In this document: positions 46,553 to 55,515 of the stretch, piece by piece
Layout: the number at the start of each line of letters is the position of its first letter
How positions within the stretch are numbered: the stretch's first letter is position 1
Assembly: GCA_009937445.1 (NCBI GenBank)
Contig: JAACFM010000004.1
Coordinates: 1-64,000 of the forward strand
Direction: 5' to 3'
DNA length: 64,000 nucleotides
From: Gammaproteobacteria bacterium
Lineage (GTDB): Bacteria > Pseudomonadota > Gammaproteobacteria > Steroidobacterales > Woeseiaceae
Notes under the pieces: generated by a model
Databases searched by the model: none
Told to the model about the DNA's origin: nothing
The model's input: only the letters and a program-made list of their open reading frames with translations
Translations under genes and position numbers: made by a program

Positions 46553-47710
46553 TCAGAAGGTCTGAGCAGGGTCCTCTTCCAAAATACCCAGAGTCTCTGA
46601 TTGCCGGTCTGCAATCGACGAGTCGCGCTTGCTCTCAAGTTTGATCTTCAGACGAAGCTCGTTCTTCGAGTCCGCGTTGCGCATCGCTTCCTCGTAGGTA
46701 ATCGCGCCGTCCTCGTAAAGACTGAAGAGTGACTGGTCAAACGTCTGCATGCCGAGCCGCGTTGACTTGGCCATGATTTCCTTGATTTTCCCGACCTCAC
46801 CTTTAAAGATCAAATCCTGAACCAACGGCGTATTCAGCATGATTTCCATCGATGCAACGCGGCCGATACCGCCCGCTCGAGGCACCAGGCGTTGCGATAT
46901 GAATGCTTTGGCATTCAATGACAGGTCCATCAGCAATTGCTGACGCCGTTCGTCGGGGAAGAAGTTAATAATTCTGTCGAGCGCCTGGTTGGCGCTGTTA
47001 GCGTGCAGCGTCGCAAGACACAGGTGACCTGTTTCTGCGAACTGAATGCCGTATTCCATCGTTTCCTTATCGCGAATCTCGCCGATAAGGATCACATCGG
47101 GTGCCTGCCGCAGAGTGTTCTTGAGCGCCGCGTGCCAGGATTCCGTGTCGACGCCTACTTCGCGTTGAGTGATTACGCATCCCTTATGCGGGTGTACGTA
47201 CTCCACCGGATCCTCGATCGACACGATGTGGCCACGGGAGTTTTCATTGCGGTGGCCGATCATCGCTGCAAGCGTCGTGGACTTACCAGAACCGGTACCG
47301 CCCACGATGATGCAAAGACCACGTTTGTTCATAACGACGTCTTTCAGTATCGGTGGTAGCTCCAGATCTTCCAGCGTTGGGATCTCCGTCGTAATCGTTC
47401 GGAGAACTGCGCCGACCATGCCCTGCTGGATAAATGCGCTAACGCGGAAACGACCAATGCCCTGCGGAGCGATTGCGAAATTCGCCTCCTTGGTCGCGTC
47501 AAATTCCTTGATCTGTTTGTCGTTCATGATCGAACGCACCATGATCGCAGCCTGATCCGCTGACAACGGCGTGTCGGTAGCCTTGTGAATGGTGCCATCG
47601 ACCTTAATCGCCGGCGGAAACGCAGCCGTGATGAATAAGTCCGATCCGTCCCGTTCGACCATTTTGCGCAACAGGTTCTGCGTGAGTCGTACCGCTTGCT
47701 CGCGTTCCAT
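46553..47710 (-). CDS. pilU: type IV pilus retraction ATPase PilU
   Basis: 385 aa from the ATG at 47710 (E. coli-like SD GGAG upstream; a TTG 15 bp earlier is less likely). Walker A GGTGSGKST, Asp box VSIEDPVEYVHPH, Walker B VILIGEIRD, His box TGHLCLATLHANSANQ. The C-terminal extension with ELRLKIKLESKRD fits PilU. PilU assists PilT in powerful retraction. Follows pilT by 36 bp, as in Pseudomonas. Confidence 0.93.
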   Translation of the reverse strand: MEREQAVRLTQNLLRKMVERDGSDLFITAAFPPAIKVDGTIHKATDTPLSADQAAIMVRSIMNDKQIKEFDATKEANFAIAPQGIGRFRVSAFIQQGMVGAVLRTITTEIPTLEDLELPPILKDVVMNKRGLCIIVGGTGSGKSTTLAAMIGHRNENSRGHIVSIEDPVEYVHPHKGCVITQREVGVDTESWHAALKNTLRQAPDVILIGEIRDKETMEYGIQFAETGHLCLATLHANSANQALDRIINFFPDERRQQLLMDLSLNAKAFISQRLVPRAGGIGRVASMEIMLNTPLVQDLIFKGEVGKIKEIMAKSTRLGMQTFDQSLFSLYEDGAITYEEAMRNADSKNELRLKIKLESKRDSSIADRQSETLGILEEDPAQTF

Positions 47711-47746
47711 CGTCCTAAACTCCAATTAAAGCTGCCTCTGGCAGCT

Positions 47747-48787
47747 TTAGAAATTATCCTTGTTGGCGGCTCTGAAGCGCGCCTCTTCTTTGTTAATCAA
47801 ACCCTTGGTCAACAGCTCTTTAAGGTTTTGATCGAGAGTCTGCATACCGGAACCCTGACCCGTCTGAATCGCTGAGTACATCTGAGCAATTTTGCCTTCT
47901 CGAATAAGGTTTCTGATCGCAGGCGTACCAACCATAATCTCGTGTGCGGCAATTCGGCCGCCGCCGACTTTTTTCAAAAGCGTCTGTGAAATGACCGCGC
48001 GTAATGATTCGGACAACATCGCGCGAACCATCTCTTTTTCGGCCGCGGGAAACACATCGACGATACGATCGATCGTCTTGGCTGCCGAACTCGTATGCAG
48101 GGTACCGAAAACCAGGTGACCGGTTTCGGCGCCGGTAAGCGCAAGGCGAATCGTTTCCAGATCGCGAAGCTCACCAACCAGGATGACGTCGGGATCTTCA
48201 CGCAGTGCTGAACGCAAGGCTTCGTTGAAGCCCAGTGTATCGCGATGTACTTCGCGCTGATTGACCAGCGATTTTTTCGATTCGTGCACAAACTCGATTG
48301 GATCCTCGATAGTCAGGATGTGGTCGGGCTTGTTGTCGTTGATGTAATCGACCATCGCTGCAAGCGTTGTCGACTTGCCGGAACCAGTTGGACCGGTGAC
48401 CAGCACAATGCCACGAGGTTGCATCGACAGGTCTTTGAAAATTGGCGGCGCGCCAAGATCATCGAGGGTCAGAATATCGGAGGGAATGGTTCTGAATACG
48501 GCGGCTGAACCACGATTCTGGTTAAAAGCATTGACTCGAAAACGGGCCAGCTTCGGGATTTCGAACGAGAAGTCAGTCTCAAGGAACTCCTCATAGTCCT
48601 TGCGTTGCTTGTCATTCATGATGTCGTACACCATGCTATTGACGTCTTTGTGGGTAAGCGCCGGCATATTGATACGCTTGATGTCACCATCAACGCGAAT
48701 CATAGGAGGCACGCCACCTGACAAGTGCAGGTCGGAAGCGTTGTTCTTTACCGAGAACGACAATAGTTGAGCAACGTCAACGGCCAT
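47747..48787 (-). CDS. pilT: type IV pilus retraction ATPase PilT
   Basis: 346 aa, standard length. Walker A GPTGSGKST, Asp box LTIEDPIEFVH, Walker B VILVGELRD, His box TGHLVFGTLHTSSA, and the PilT signature AIRNLIREGK. It depolymerises pili for twitching, DNA uptake and surface sensing. First of three tandem ATPase genes; divergent from yggS with 84 bp between, the same context as in Pseudomonas. Confidence 0.97.
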   Translation of the reverse strand: MAVDVAQLLSFSVKNNASDLHLSGGVPPMIRVDGDIKRINMPALTHKDVNSMVYDIMNDKQRKDYEEFLETDFSFEIPKLARFRVNAFNQNRGSAAVFRTIPSDILTLDDLGAPPIFKDLSMQPRGIVLVTGPTGSGKSTTLAAMVDYINDNKPDHILTIEDPIEFVHESKKSLVNQREVHRDTLGFNEALRSALREDPDVILVGELRDLETIRLALTGAETGHLVFGTLHTSSAAKTIDRIVDVFPAAEKEMVRAMLSESLRAVISQTLLKKVGGGRIAAHEIMVGTPAIRNLIREGKIAQMYSAIQTGQGSGMQTLDQNLKELLTKGLINKEEARFRAANKDNF

Positions 48788-48871
48788 ATTTATCCCTCTT
48801 TATTGGTTGCCGGACTTACCATAACCCGGCGCTGAATTGAGCCTAGTATAACGAAGCAACCGGACTAAAAC

Positions 48872-49555
48872 GTGATTGGAGTCACGGAAAACCTAGCAAT
48901 AATCAGTGATTTGCTGACTCAATCGGCTGTTGAGGCCGGTCGCGCGCCCGATGCCGTGCATTTGCTCGCCGTGAGCAAAAAACAGCCCCTGTCGAAGATT
49001 ATTGACGCTGCCAACGCGGGCCAACGCGATTTTGGCGAAAATTTCGTCCAGGAGGGGCTCGAAAAGATCGCTCAGACCCGTAATTTGGGGCTTGTCTGGC
49101 ATTTTATCGGGCACCTGCAGAACAATAAAACACGTGTGGTCGCCGAGAACTTTGACTGGGTTCACACCATCGACAATTTGAAAACCGCCCAACGCCTCAG
49201 CAAGCAGCGGCCGGAGTCGCTTGGCCCTCTGAATATTTGTCTGCAGATAAACGTTGACGATGAAAGCAGCAAGTCCGGCATCACTATTGCAAAGCTACCG
49301 GAGCTTGCCGCCGCCTGTTCGGATTTACCCAATCTCAATTTGCGGGGGCTGATGTGCCTGCCGGCTGCGCGAAGTGATTTTTCGGAACAACGATTGCCGT
49401 TTGCGAAGCTGCGAGAGTTGGCAAACGAGCTGCGCTCTGGCGGACTGGAAATGGACACGCTGTCGATGGGGATGAGTGGCGATTATCGGGCAGCGATATT
49501 TGAGGGTGCGACCATGGTGCGAATAGGCACTGCGGTATTTGGTAACAGAACTTAG
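48872..49555 (+). CDS. yggS: pyridoxal-phosphate homeostasis protein YggS
   Basis: 227 aa, GTG start. PLP-binding Lys K36 in LLAVSKKQP, then FGENFVQE, WHFIGHLQNNK, and C-terminal LSMGMSGDYRAAI. Controls free PLP and vitamin B6 balance. Followed by proC (15 bp), a near-universal pairing. Confidence 0.95.
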   Translation: MIGVTENLAIISDLLTQSAVEAGRAPDAVHLLAVSKKQPLSKIIDAANAGQRDFGENFVQEGLEKIAQTRNLGLVWHFIGHLQNNKTRVVAENFDWVHTIDNLKTAQRLSKQRPESLGPLNICLQINVDDESSKSGITIAKLPELAAACSDLPNLNLRGLMCLPAARSDFSEQRLPFAKLRELANELRSGGLEMDTLSMGMSGDYRAAIFEGATMVRIGTAVFGNRT

Positions 49556-49570
49556 GGGCTCAACAACACA

Positions 49571-50410
49571 ATGGATTACGGAAAAGTCGCATTTATTGGC
49601 GGCGGAAACATGGCCCGCGCTTTGGCGGGCGGAATGCTGGTTGCTGGATATGAGCCAGGTCATATTTTGATCTCCGAGCCGCTCGTTGAACATCGTGAGA
49701 GGCTCGTCGAAGAGTTTCCGGGCACCGTGATTCGCGCCAGCAACGCCGACGTCGTTGCCGAAGCCGAGTGTATTGTTCTCGCCGTGAAACCACAGATCCT
49801 GCCTGAAGTTTGCAAACCACTTGCCGACGCAGTGCAGCAAGCCAGGCCGCTGATTATTTCAATCGCAGCAGGCGTTCGCAGCCACGACATCGATTCCTGG
49901 TTAGGTGGGGGCCTGTCGGTCGTGCGCGTCATGCCGAATCAACCCGCACTGCTGCGCCTTGGTATTTCGGGCATGTACGCTAATGACAGGACCAGCGATA
50001 CACAACGCCGAGCCGCGAGTAATATTGTTTCCACCACCGGACCTGTTGTGATGGTTGCCACAGAAGACGATATCGATACAGTTACCGCTGTCTCTGGTAC
50101 CGGACCTGCCTATTTCTACCTGCTGGTCGACATGCTGGTGTCTGTGGCCGAAGAGATGGGCCTCGATCACGATTCTGCGCTTGCGCTGGTACTGGAGACG
50201 GCCCGTGGTGCGGGCGAGATGGCCGAGCAGTCAGGCGAAACGATGGAAACGCTCATTGCCCGCGTGCGCTCACCGGGCGGCACGACGGCAGCCGCCTTTG
50301 ACTACATCGACAACACGAATTTTCGTGATATCTTCAGTGCCGCTGTTATTGCCGCGCGTGATAGAGCCAGAGACCTGGCGGATCAGGCGCACGAAACGGG
50401 TAAGGACTAA
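49571..50410 (+). CDS. proC: pyrroline-5-carboxylate reductase
   Basis: 279 aa. Last step of proline synthesis. Cofactor motif VAFIGGGNMARALAGGML, AVKPQ, RVMPNQPALLRLGISGMYAN, GTGPAYFYLLVDML, and SPGGTT near the C terminus. Its stop lies 4 bp before yggT. Confidence 0.97.
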   Translation: MDYGKVAFIGGGNMARALAGGMLVAGYEPGHILISEPLVEHRERLVEEFPGTVIRASNADVVAEAECIVLAVKPQILPEVCKPLADAVQQARPLIISIAAGVRSHDIDSWLGGGLSVVRVMPNQPALLRLGISGMYANDRTSDTQRRAASNIVSTTGPVVMVATEDDIDTVTAVSGTGPAYFYLLVDMLVSVAEEMGLDHDSALALVLETARGAGEMAEQSGETMETLIARVRSPGGTTAAAFDYIDNTNFRDIFSAAVIAARDRARDLADQAHETGKD

Positions 50411-50414
50411 ATTC

Positions 50415-50975
50415 ATGCCATCAAATATTGCTTCGGCTTTGGTCTTCATCGTCAATGCCCTGACGAGCCTTTATCTGCTCTTATTGTTGTTGAGATTTTG
50501 GCTGCCGTGGTTGCGGGCCGATTTTCGCAACCCTCTCGCGCAGGGTATTTTGAAACTGACATCGCCAGTCATTATTCCTCTACGGCGCATCGTCCCGTCA
50601 TTTGGCCGCCTGGATACTGCAACGGTACTGGTAGCATTCATCGTGCAATATCTCGCGATCTTGCTGATACTGCTGATCATGGGTACCACTGCCACGTTTT
50701 CTGCTATTTCGATAACAGCGATCGTTAAACTCATGCTGTTGTCGCTGAATCTGTTCATGTTCGCAATATTCGTGCGCATTATTCTGAGCTGGGTTTCGCC
50801 GGGCCAGTACAACCCGGCGACGGCAATAATCACAACCCTGACAGAACCGGTCCTGCGACCCGTTCGCCGTCTTATACCGCCGCTCGGTGGATTCGATATT
50901 TCGCCTATATTTGTCATCATCGGGCTCGGTGCACTAACCCGAGTGCTGATGGGCTTCAATCAATTGGGCTTATAG
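50415..50975 (+). CDS. YggT family membrane protein
   Basis: 186 aa from the ATG at 50415. Two repeats of the YGGT unit, each a pair of hydrophobic helices with a conserved LRFWLPWLR or ILSWVSPG and a PLRRIVPSFG or PVRRLIPPLGGFD motif. Family function is unclear; linked to osmotic or membrane homeostasis and usually located after proC. Confidence 0.93.
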   Translation: MPSNIASALVFIVNALTSLYLLLLLLRFWLPWLRADFRNPLAQGILKLTSPVIIPLRRIVPSFGRLDTATVLVAFIVQYLAILLILLIMGTTATFSAISITAIVKLMLLSLNLFMFAIFVRIILSWVSPGQYNPATAIITTLTEPVLRPVRRLIPPLGGFDISPIFVIIGLGALTRVLMGFNQLGL

Positions 50976-51072
50976 ATACAGCACTTGCACCACGCGGCGA
51001 ATCCCAGCGCAACAAGCAATTTCGCATCCGGGTGTAATGGTTTATAGTGATTCCAAAAAGGGGACAAGTGTC

Positions 51073-51555
51073 ATGAATAAAAGAACACTGCTGACTTTTC
51101 TGTCGCTGCTTGCGGTGACTTCTGCATGCGGTGGCCCCGGTGATTCTGCCACCGTGCCGGAAGCACAACCTGCGGGCGCGACGTCTGCTGATATCGGCAA
51201 TCACGTGATACATTTCAGCGCTCAGTCTACCGATCAGTTGCCACCTGCTGTTGCTCGCGAATACAACATCGTTCGCAGCAAGAATCGGGCGATGCTCAAT
51301 GTCTCTGTACTGAAAAAGCCAAATAACGTGCCGGTGGCCGCCGAGGTTTCCGTCAACACGGTTAACCTGACCGGACAACTCAAGAACGTCACCATGCGCA
51401 AGATTGAGGCGCCAGGAGACGTGGTCGCAATCTACTATATCGGTGACACAACCGTCGCGAATCGCGAAGTCCTGATTTTCGACATCAGCATCAAACCGGA
51501 AGGTGAAGAGACTGTTTCTCAAGTCCGTTTCAAACGGCAATTCTACAGCGACTAG
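51073..51555 (+). CDS. DUF4426 exported protein
   Basis: 160 aa from the ATG at 51073 (GGGGACA ribosome site). N-terminal signal ending TSAC, compatible with a lipoprotein though the lipobox lacks Leu at -3. Body of DUF4426 type: HVIHFSAQSTDQLPPAVAREYNIVRSKNRAMLNVSV. Function unknown. In Pseudomonas this gene follows yggT-metX-metW; here met genes are absent. Confidence 0.87.
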   Translation: MNKRTLLTFLSLLAVTSACGGPGDSATVPEAQPAGATSADIGNHVIHFSAQSTDQLPPAVAREYNIVRSKNRAMLNVSVLKKPNNVPVAAEVSVNTVNLTGQLKNVTMRKIEAPGDVVAIYYIGDTTVANREVLIFDISIKPEGEETVSQVRFKRQFYSD

Positions 51556-51573
51556 TCCTTTCGCCAGTAACTC

Positions 51574-51602
51574 AAAAAAGCCTTAAATAAAGGGCTTTTT
51601 TT
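51574..51602 (+). terminator. terminator after DUF4426 gene
   Basis: AAAAAGCCTT and AAGGGCTTTTT pair with one bulge around a short AAATA loop and run into seven T's. Located 18 bp past the stop. Confidence 0.75.
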
Positions 51603-51629
51603 GTTACGCGTTCCCAAAACATATGTTAT
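51601..51629 (+). promoter_or_regulatory. possible promoter of the HU-like gene
   Basis: TTGTTA (51601-51606), 17-bp spacer, TGTTAT (51624-51629). The match is partial. It overlaps the end of the preceding terminator, leaving a leader of about 60 nt to the gene. Confidence 0.35.
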
Positions 51630-51692
51630 CGTCCCGCTGCATTCACCGCGGGCTAGCGCCCGTTTTTGTATTTTTTTAGGAGTCTTTTTTTC

Positions 51693-52013
51693 ATGGCAGC
51701 AAACACAAAGAAGCCACCGACCAAGTCCGAGATCTACGCAAAGATCGTTGACGACACGGGTCTGACGCGCAAAGACGTAGCAGCAGTTTTCGAATCACTG
51801 AACGGCCAGATCCAGAAAAATCTGGGCGGTCGCGGCGCACCGGGTCTGTTCACCGTTCCGGGCCTGTTGAAAATGCGTGTTGTTAAGAAGCCAGCAACCA
51901 AAGCGCGCAAAGGTACAAACCCTTTTACTGGCGAAGAGATGATGTTCAAGGCCAAACCGGCTTCTAAAGTCGTCAAGGTTTCTGCCTTGAAAGGCCTGAA
52001 AGATATGGTCTGA
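51693..52013 (+). CDS. HU/IHF-family DNA-binding protein
   Basis: 106 aa from the ATG at 51693 (AGGAG 10 bp upstream). HU fold: SEIYAKIVDDTGLTRKDVAAVFESL, then the beta-arm region GLFTVPGLLKMRVVKKPATKARKGTNPFTGEE. The arm and Lys-rich C terminus (KAKPASKVVKVSALKGLKDMV) match a longer HU-like subfamily distinct from HupA/B. Strong flanking terminators suggest a single-gene, highly expressed unit. Confidence 0.93.
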   Translation: MAANTKKPPTKSEIYAKIVDDTGLTRKDVAAVFESLNGQIQKNLGGRGAPGLFTVPGLLKMRVVKKPATKARKGTNPFTGEEMMFKAKPASKVVKVSALKGLKDMV

Positions 52014-52035
52014 TTTCGAATTTCACATTCGAATC

Positions 52036-52063
52036 AAAAAGCCGGGCATTGCCCGGCTTTTTT
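52036..52063 (+). terminator. strong Rho-independent terminator
   Basis: AAAAAGCCGGGC-ATT-GCCCGGCTTTTTT: a perfect stem of 12 bp when the A/T arms are included. It ends the HU-like gene and could also serve the convergent hydrolase gene. Confidence 0.9.
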
Positions 52064-52091
52064 ATGGCAAAAGTACAGCACTTGCAACGAC

Positions 52092-52736
52092 TTATCGGCT
52101 CGCCAACTCAGTTACGAAATCCGCAACAGCCTCACGCAAGTCAATCAGCCGGCCGTGAAAAAAGTGCTCAGCGTCCGGAATTATGAGCAGTTCCGGTCCT
52201 GGCTCCAGACTGTCGAACCACGTAACTGTCTCGTCAACATCGACCAATTCATCCTGATCACCCTGGATGATTAGCCAGGGGCACCGGGGCTGCGAATCAA
52301 GCCCGGTGGCGAATCGCGCAATGGCTGGTGCTACGCTTATCAGGCCATCAACTTCAGTGCTAACCGCGGTTTTCACCGCGATAGCCGCGCCAAACGAAAA
52401 TCCGGCTAACCAGAGGCGCGAGCCGGGATATTTTTCTCGCATCCACTGGATAGCCGCAAGCGCGTCATCCAGTTCGCCGATGCCGCGATCGTATTCACCT
52501 TCGCTTTGCTCGGTGCCGCGGAAATTGAACCGCAAGGTGGCGTACCCCAAGCGCACAAACGCACGTGCCAGCGTATGCGCAACCTTGTTGTGCATCGTCC
52601 CGCCGTGCTGTGGGTGCGGGTGGCAAATTACGGCACTCCCCACCGGTTCTTGTTCGGCGGGCAACTCCAAAATGGCCTCCAATCGACCCGCGGGTCCGCC
52701 AATAAACAGTCTTTGTGCACTAGGTGGCTTTGGCAT
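52092..52736 (-). CDS. alpha/beta hydrolase (COG2945-like)
   Basis: 214 aa. Nucleophile elbow GFSFGA, HPHPQHGGTMHNKV near the N terminus (oxyanion region), LRFNFRG, and a C-terminal Asp/His pair in IIQGDQDELVD and DAEHFFHG. Typical of small cytosolic hydrolases of unknown substrate. Lone gene on the minus strand between the HU-like gene and the HhH protein gene. Confidence 0.9.
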   Translation of the reverse strand: MPKPPSAQRLFIGGPAGRLEAILELPAEQEPVGSAVICHPHPQHGGTMHNKVAHTLARAFVRLGYATLRFNFRGTEQSEGEYDRGIGELDDALAAIQWMREKYPGSRLWLAGFSFGAAIAVKTAVSTEVDGLISVAPAIARFATGLDSQPRCPWLIIQGDQDELVDVDETVTWFDSLEPGPELLIIPDAEHFFHGRLIDLREAVADFVTELASR

Positions 52737-52810
52737 CTGGGCTTCCGGGGTAGATAGACTCGTGAATACTGCTGTAAAATTATGATCTTATGTAATGTCG
52801 GAATCAATTG

Positions 52811-53767
52811 ATGCCAGATCTCAACGTCAACTATATTGCGATTATCGCCGGTATGACTTTTGTCGGCGTAATTGTTGGCTGGATTCTCCGCGGCAAGCGC
52901 GCTCGGGAGGAAAAAGCCGCGGTGAACGCCGGTTGGCAAGAACAGATTAACGCGCAACGTAAAGAGCACGATCGACTCACTGAGCAGAACAAATCGCTCA
53001 TGGAGCAAGTTAGTCAGTATCTGGCATCGAACAAGGATGCAAAAAACCGCGCCAAGGAACTATCAGAAGCAGTGCAGGAAGCCTACTCGCGGCGCGATCA
53101 GCTGCAGCGGGAGATCAAGGATATTCGCAGCACGCTGGAAGTCGCCATGACCGAGCGCGATCAACTGCAATCGGATATGAGCTCCAAGGCGAGTGAAAAT
53201 GCGGAGGTCGAGGCCAAGGATGCGCGCATCAGGAAATTACAGCGTGAACTCGAAAACTGGCAAAACCGCTTACCACCTCTTATTGAGAAATTCCGGCAGA
53301 GAAATGAATACGCGGCAGAACTGGAGTCAGACCTCGAAGCGGCTCGCGAGCGCATTGCGCAACTCGAAGCACCGATTGACCCCGGACAGACTCGTATTGA
53401 GCCAGTCAACCATCCGGATGAGCTGACCGATGGGCGCGACGCGTCCAATGACGCCATCGACGATGGTGAGCCCAGCCTCGTGGACAGTGAGCATGCGGAG
53501 TTGGAGCAGAACCCAGTCTACGAGGACGACTCAATTGCACGCATCAACGGCTCACGTGACAACTTGAAGGCCATCAAGGGTGTGGGCCCGGCCATTGAAA
53601 AAACACTCCATGAAATGGGCATCTTCCGCTATCAGCAGATCGCCGACATGAGTGAGTACGACATCGACCGAATCGCAAAACGGCTTAAAGGTTTTCGCAG
53701 CCGCATCTATCGGGAAGACTGGATAGGACAGGCACGAGACTTGCGTGATCAAGACTCCAGCGCCTAA
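52811..53767 (+). CDS. membrane-anchored coiled-coil protein with C-terminal helix-hairpin-helix domain
   Basis: 318 aa from the ATG at 52811 (a TTG just before is the alternative). One membrane helix (about 9-28), a long coiled coil (about 30-190), an acidic linker, then a helix-hairpin-helix-type domain (LKAIKGVGPAIEKTLHEMGIFRYQQIA, about 258-300). Similar C-terminal domains occur in proteins annotated as ribosomal-L21-like/HhH and may bind DNA or protein. The next gene overlaps its end by 23 bp. Confidence 0.82.
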   Translation: MPDLNVNYIAIIAGMTFVGVIVGWILRGKRAREEKAAVNAGWQEQINAQRKEHDRLTEQNKSLMEQVSQYLASNKDAKNRAKELSEAVQEAYSRRDQLQREIKDIRSTLEVAMTERDQLQSDMSSKASENAEVEAKDARIRKLQRELENWQNRLPPLIEKFRQRNEYAAELESDLEAARERIAQLEAPIDPGQTRIEPVNHPDELTDGRDASNDAIDDGEPSLVDSEHAELEQNPVYEDDSIARINGSRDNLKAIKGVGPAIEKTLHEMGIFRYQQIADMSEYDIDRIAKRLKGFRSRIYREDWIGQARDLRDQDSSA

Positions 53768-54608
53768 AACCGCCATTGCTCTCTTGCTCGTCGGTGGCAT
53801 GCTTATCGCGTCGCTGCTCGACAAAAGTGACGAGATCGAATCGACGACAAACGAGCCACAATCGGCTCAATCCCCGCTATTTCAAATACACCGTCTCCAG
53901 GGTGAGTTGACACTCTCGGGTCACACATCGTCCCAAAAACACGAAGATACGCTGCTGCAGATTGCGAAATCCTTCGATTCGAACAACCATGTCCTTAGCG
54001 ATTTTGAACCGCTCGGCATCGTTCCGGCGCATTGGGCAGCAACGACAGGAGAAGCCCTCAAGCTGCTTCAGCATACGAGTTCCGGGGGAGCTACCCTGTC
54101 CATGGATACGCTGCAGATACGTGCTGTCGTCATCGACGCCGCACATTGGCGGCATCGGTTCGACGCCTTTCTGGAAACCGTGTCACACGGAATAACTGTC
54201 ACCCTGGACACCATTCTCGTTGACCCTGCCATCAGCATCCCGTCAATTTGCGAGCGCGCTTTTCGCTCTTTCGAACACGGGCGAATCAACTTTGAGGAAT
54301 CGAGCGCCGAGTTTCGAAGTTCCGCCTACCCCAGAATGGATCGCCTTATCGCGCTCGCGCTTGCCTGTGAAGATGCAGAGATATTTATCACGGGTCATAC
54401 AGACGCATCCGGGAACGAGTCCTGGAATCAGCAACTGAGTGTTCGGCGAGCCAGAGCGGTTGGTGACTACATGGCAAACGGCGGAATTGAAAGGGACCGA
54501 CTCCGCATCGCCGGTGTGGGATCAGCGGAGCCTGTCGCGGACGACAGCACCCGCTACGGTCGAAGCCTCAATCGACGCATCGAGGTCTCTTTATCGAACC
54601 GCTATTGA
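53745..54608 (+). CDS. OmpA-family peptidoglycan-binding protein
   Basis: 287 aa, GTG start inside the preceding gene. N-terminal membrane anchor or signal (about 9-25), a middle region with two weak BON-like repeats (GELTLSGHTSSQKHEDTLL, about 50-160), and a C-terminal OmpA domain (about 175-285: INFEESSAEF, IFITGHTDASGNESWNQQLS, RIAGVGSAEPVADD, RSLNRRIEV). It should bind peptidoglycan from the periplasm. Translationally coupled to the coiled-coil HhH protein. Confidence 0.88.
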   Translation: MIKTPAPKTAIALLLVGGMLIASLLDKSDEIESTTNEPQSAQSPLFQIHRLQGELTLSGHTSSQKHEDTLLQIAKSFDSNNHVLSDFEPLGIVPAHWAATTGEALKLLQHTSSGGATLSMDTLQIRAVVIDAAHWRHRFDAFLETVSHGITVTLDTILVDPAISIPSICERAFRSFEHGRINFEESSAEFRSSAYPRMDRLIALALACEDAEIFITGHTDASGNESWNQQLSVRRARAVGDYMANGGIERDRLRIAGVGSAEPVADDSTRYGRSLNRRIEVSLSNRY

Positions 54609-55111
54609 GGTGCAGTTACCTTCAGGAGCTCGATGGTAAAAATCAAGGTTGCGTTTGGTGGAATCTCGCCACGACCGGACGGCCCGTAGGCCAAATCTCC
54701 GGACACGACGAGTTCCCGAGTCTCACCCTCGAGCATACAAGGCACGCCGAGGTCCCAGCCCTTGATCACCTGCCCGGCTCCGAGCTGGAACTGGAAGACG
54801 TTGTTGCCGGATTCCCAGATAAACTTGCCGTGGCGATCCGCGGCTGTTTCATCGTACAACCAGAGCCAGACATTGGTGTCAGCATAGTCACCCTGCACAG
54901 CGGACCGACCGTAGCCCGTCTTCAGAATTCTCGCGTCCAGGCCCGGAGCGATCTGAATATTTCCTGATTCGTCCGCTGCGGGGCAATTCGTAGCCACTGA
55001 CATAACCGTCTCCTGTGTTTCGTTATCAACTGCCTTTTGCTCAGCTGGCTGCCCACAAGCAACCAGTCCGATGACGGAAAGAACAGAAACGAATGTGTGG
55101 CGTAGGTACAT
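54602..55111 (-). CDS. FKBP-type peptidyl-prolyl isomerase lipoprotein
   Basis: 169 aa. Signal peptide with lipobox (VIGLVAC, C19). FKBP domain (about 60-168): FQFQLGAGQVIKGWDLGVPCMLEGE, ELVVSGDLAYGPSGRGEIPPNATLIF. It catalyses proline isomerisation in the periplasm. Convergent with the OmpA-family gene, overlapping it by 7 bp; 2 bp after msrB. Confidence 0.92.
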   Translation of the reverse strand: MYLRHTFVSVLSVIGLVACGQPAEQKAVDNETQETVMSVATNCPAADESGNIQIAPGLDARILKTGYGRSAVQGDYADTNVWLWLYDETAADRHGKFIWESGNNVFQFQLGAGQVIKGWDLGVPCMLEGETRELVVSGDLAYGPSGRGEIPPNATLIFTIELLKVTAPQ

Positions 55112-55113
55112 TG

Positions 55114-55515
55114 TTATTTATCCTGAAAATCGAGTGCTGCAGAATTGATACAGTATCGCAGACCGGTCGGTTGCGGGCCATCTTCAAAAAGGTGCCCAAG
55201 ATGGGCCTCGCAGTTATTGCATACCACCTCGAATCGAATCATCCCGTGGCTATTGTCTTTAACCGTACGTACCGCTTCTCCCGCCATCGGCAACCAGAAA
55301 CTGGGCCAGCCAGACCCGGAATCGTATTTGTGCTCTGAGCTAAACAGCGCCGCGTCACAACAAACACAGCGATAGGTGCCATCGGCTTTGTGGTCAACAT
55401 ACTTGCCGGTAAATGCTCGCTCCGTCGCGGCTTTCTGCGTTACCGCATACTGCTCATCATCGAGCTTTTTTCTCAGGTCATCTTTCTCAGGTTTACTCAC
55501 TCTTGACTCCGTCAT
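55114..55515 (-). CDS. msrB: peptide-methionine (R)-S-oxide reductase
   Basis: 133 aa. Zinc cysteines C50/C53 and C99/C102, catalytic C122 in [13 protein letters not shown], and [13 protein letters not shown]. Cytoplasmic repair of oxidised methionine. Its ATG lies 23 bp inside the 3' end of htpG, so both belong to one stress operon with the FKBP gene. Confidence 0.96.
   Translation of the reverse strand: MTESRVSKPEKDDLRKKLDDEQYAVTQKAATERAFTGKYVDHKADGTYRCVCCDAALFSSEHKYDSGSGWPSFWLPMAGEAVRTVKDNSHGMIRFEVVCNNCEAHLGHLFEDGPQPTGLRYCINSAALDFQDK

Noticed and set aside
48847-48852. TATAAC as a -10 for yggS
   Set aside because: No acceptable -35 at 16-18 bp; would leave a leader of about 12 nt. Too weak to list.
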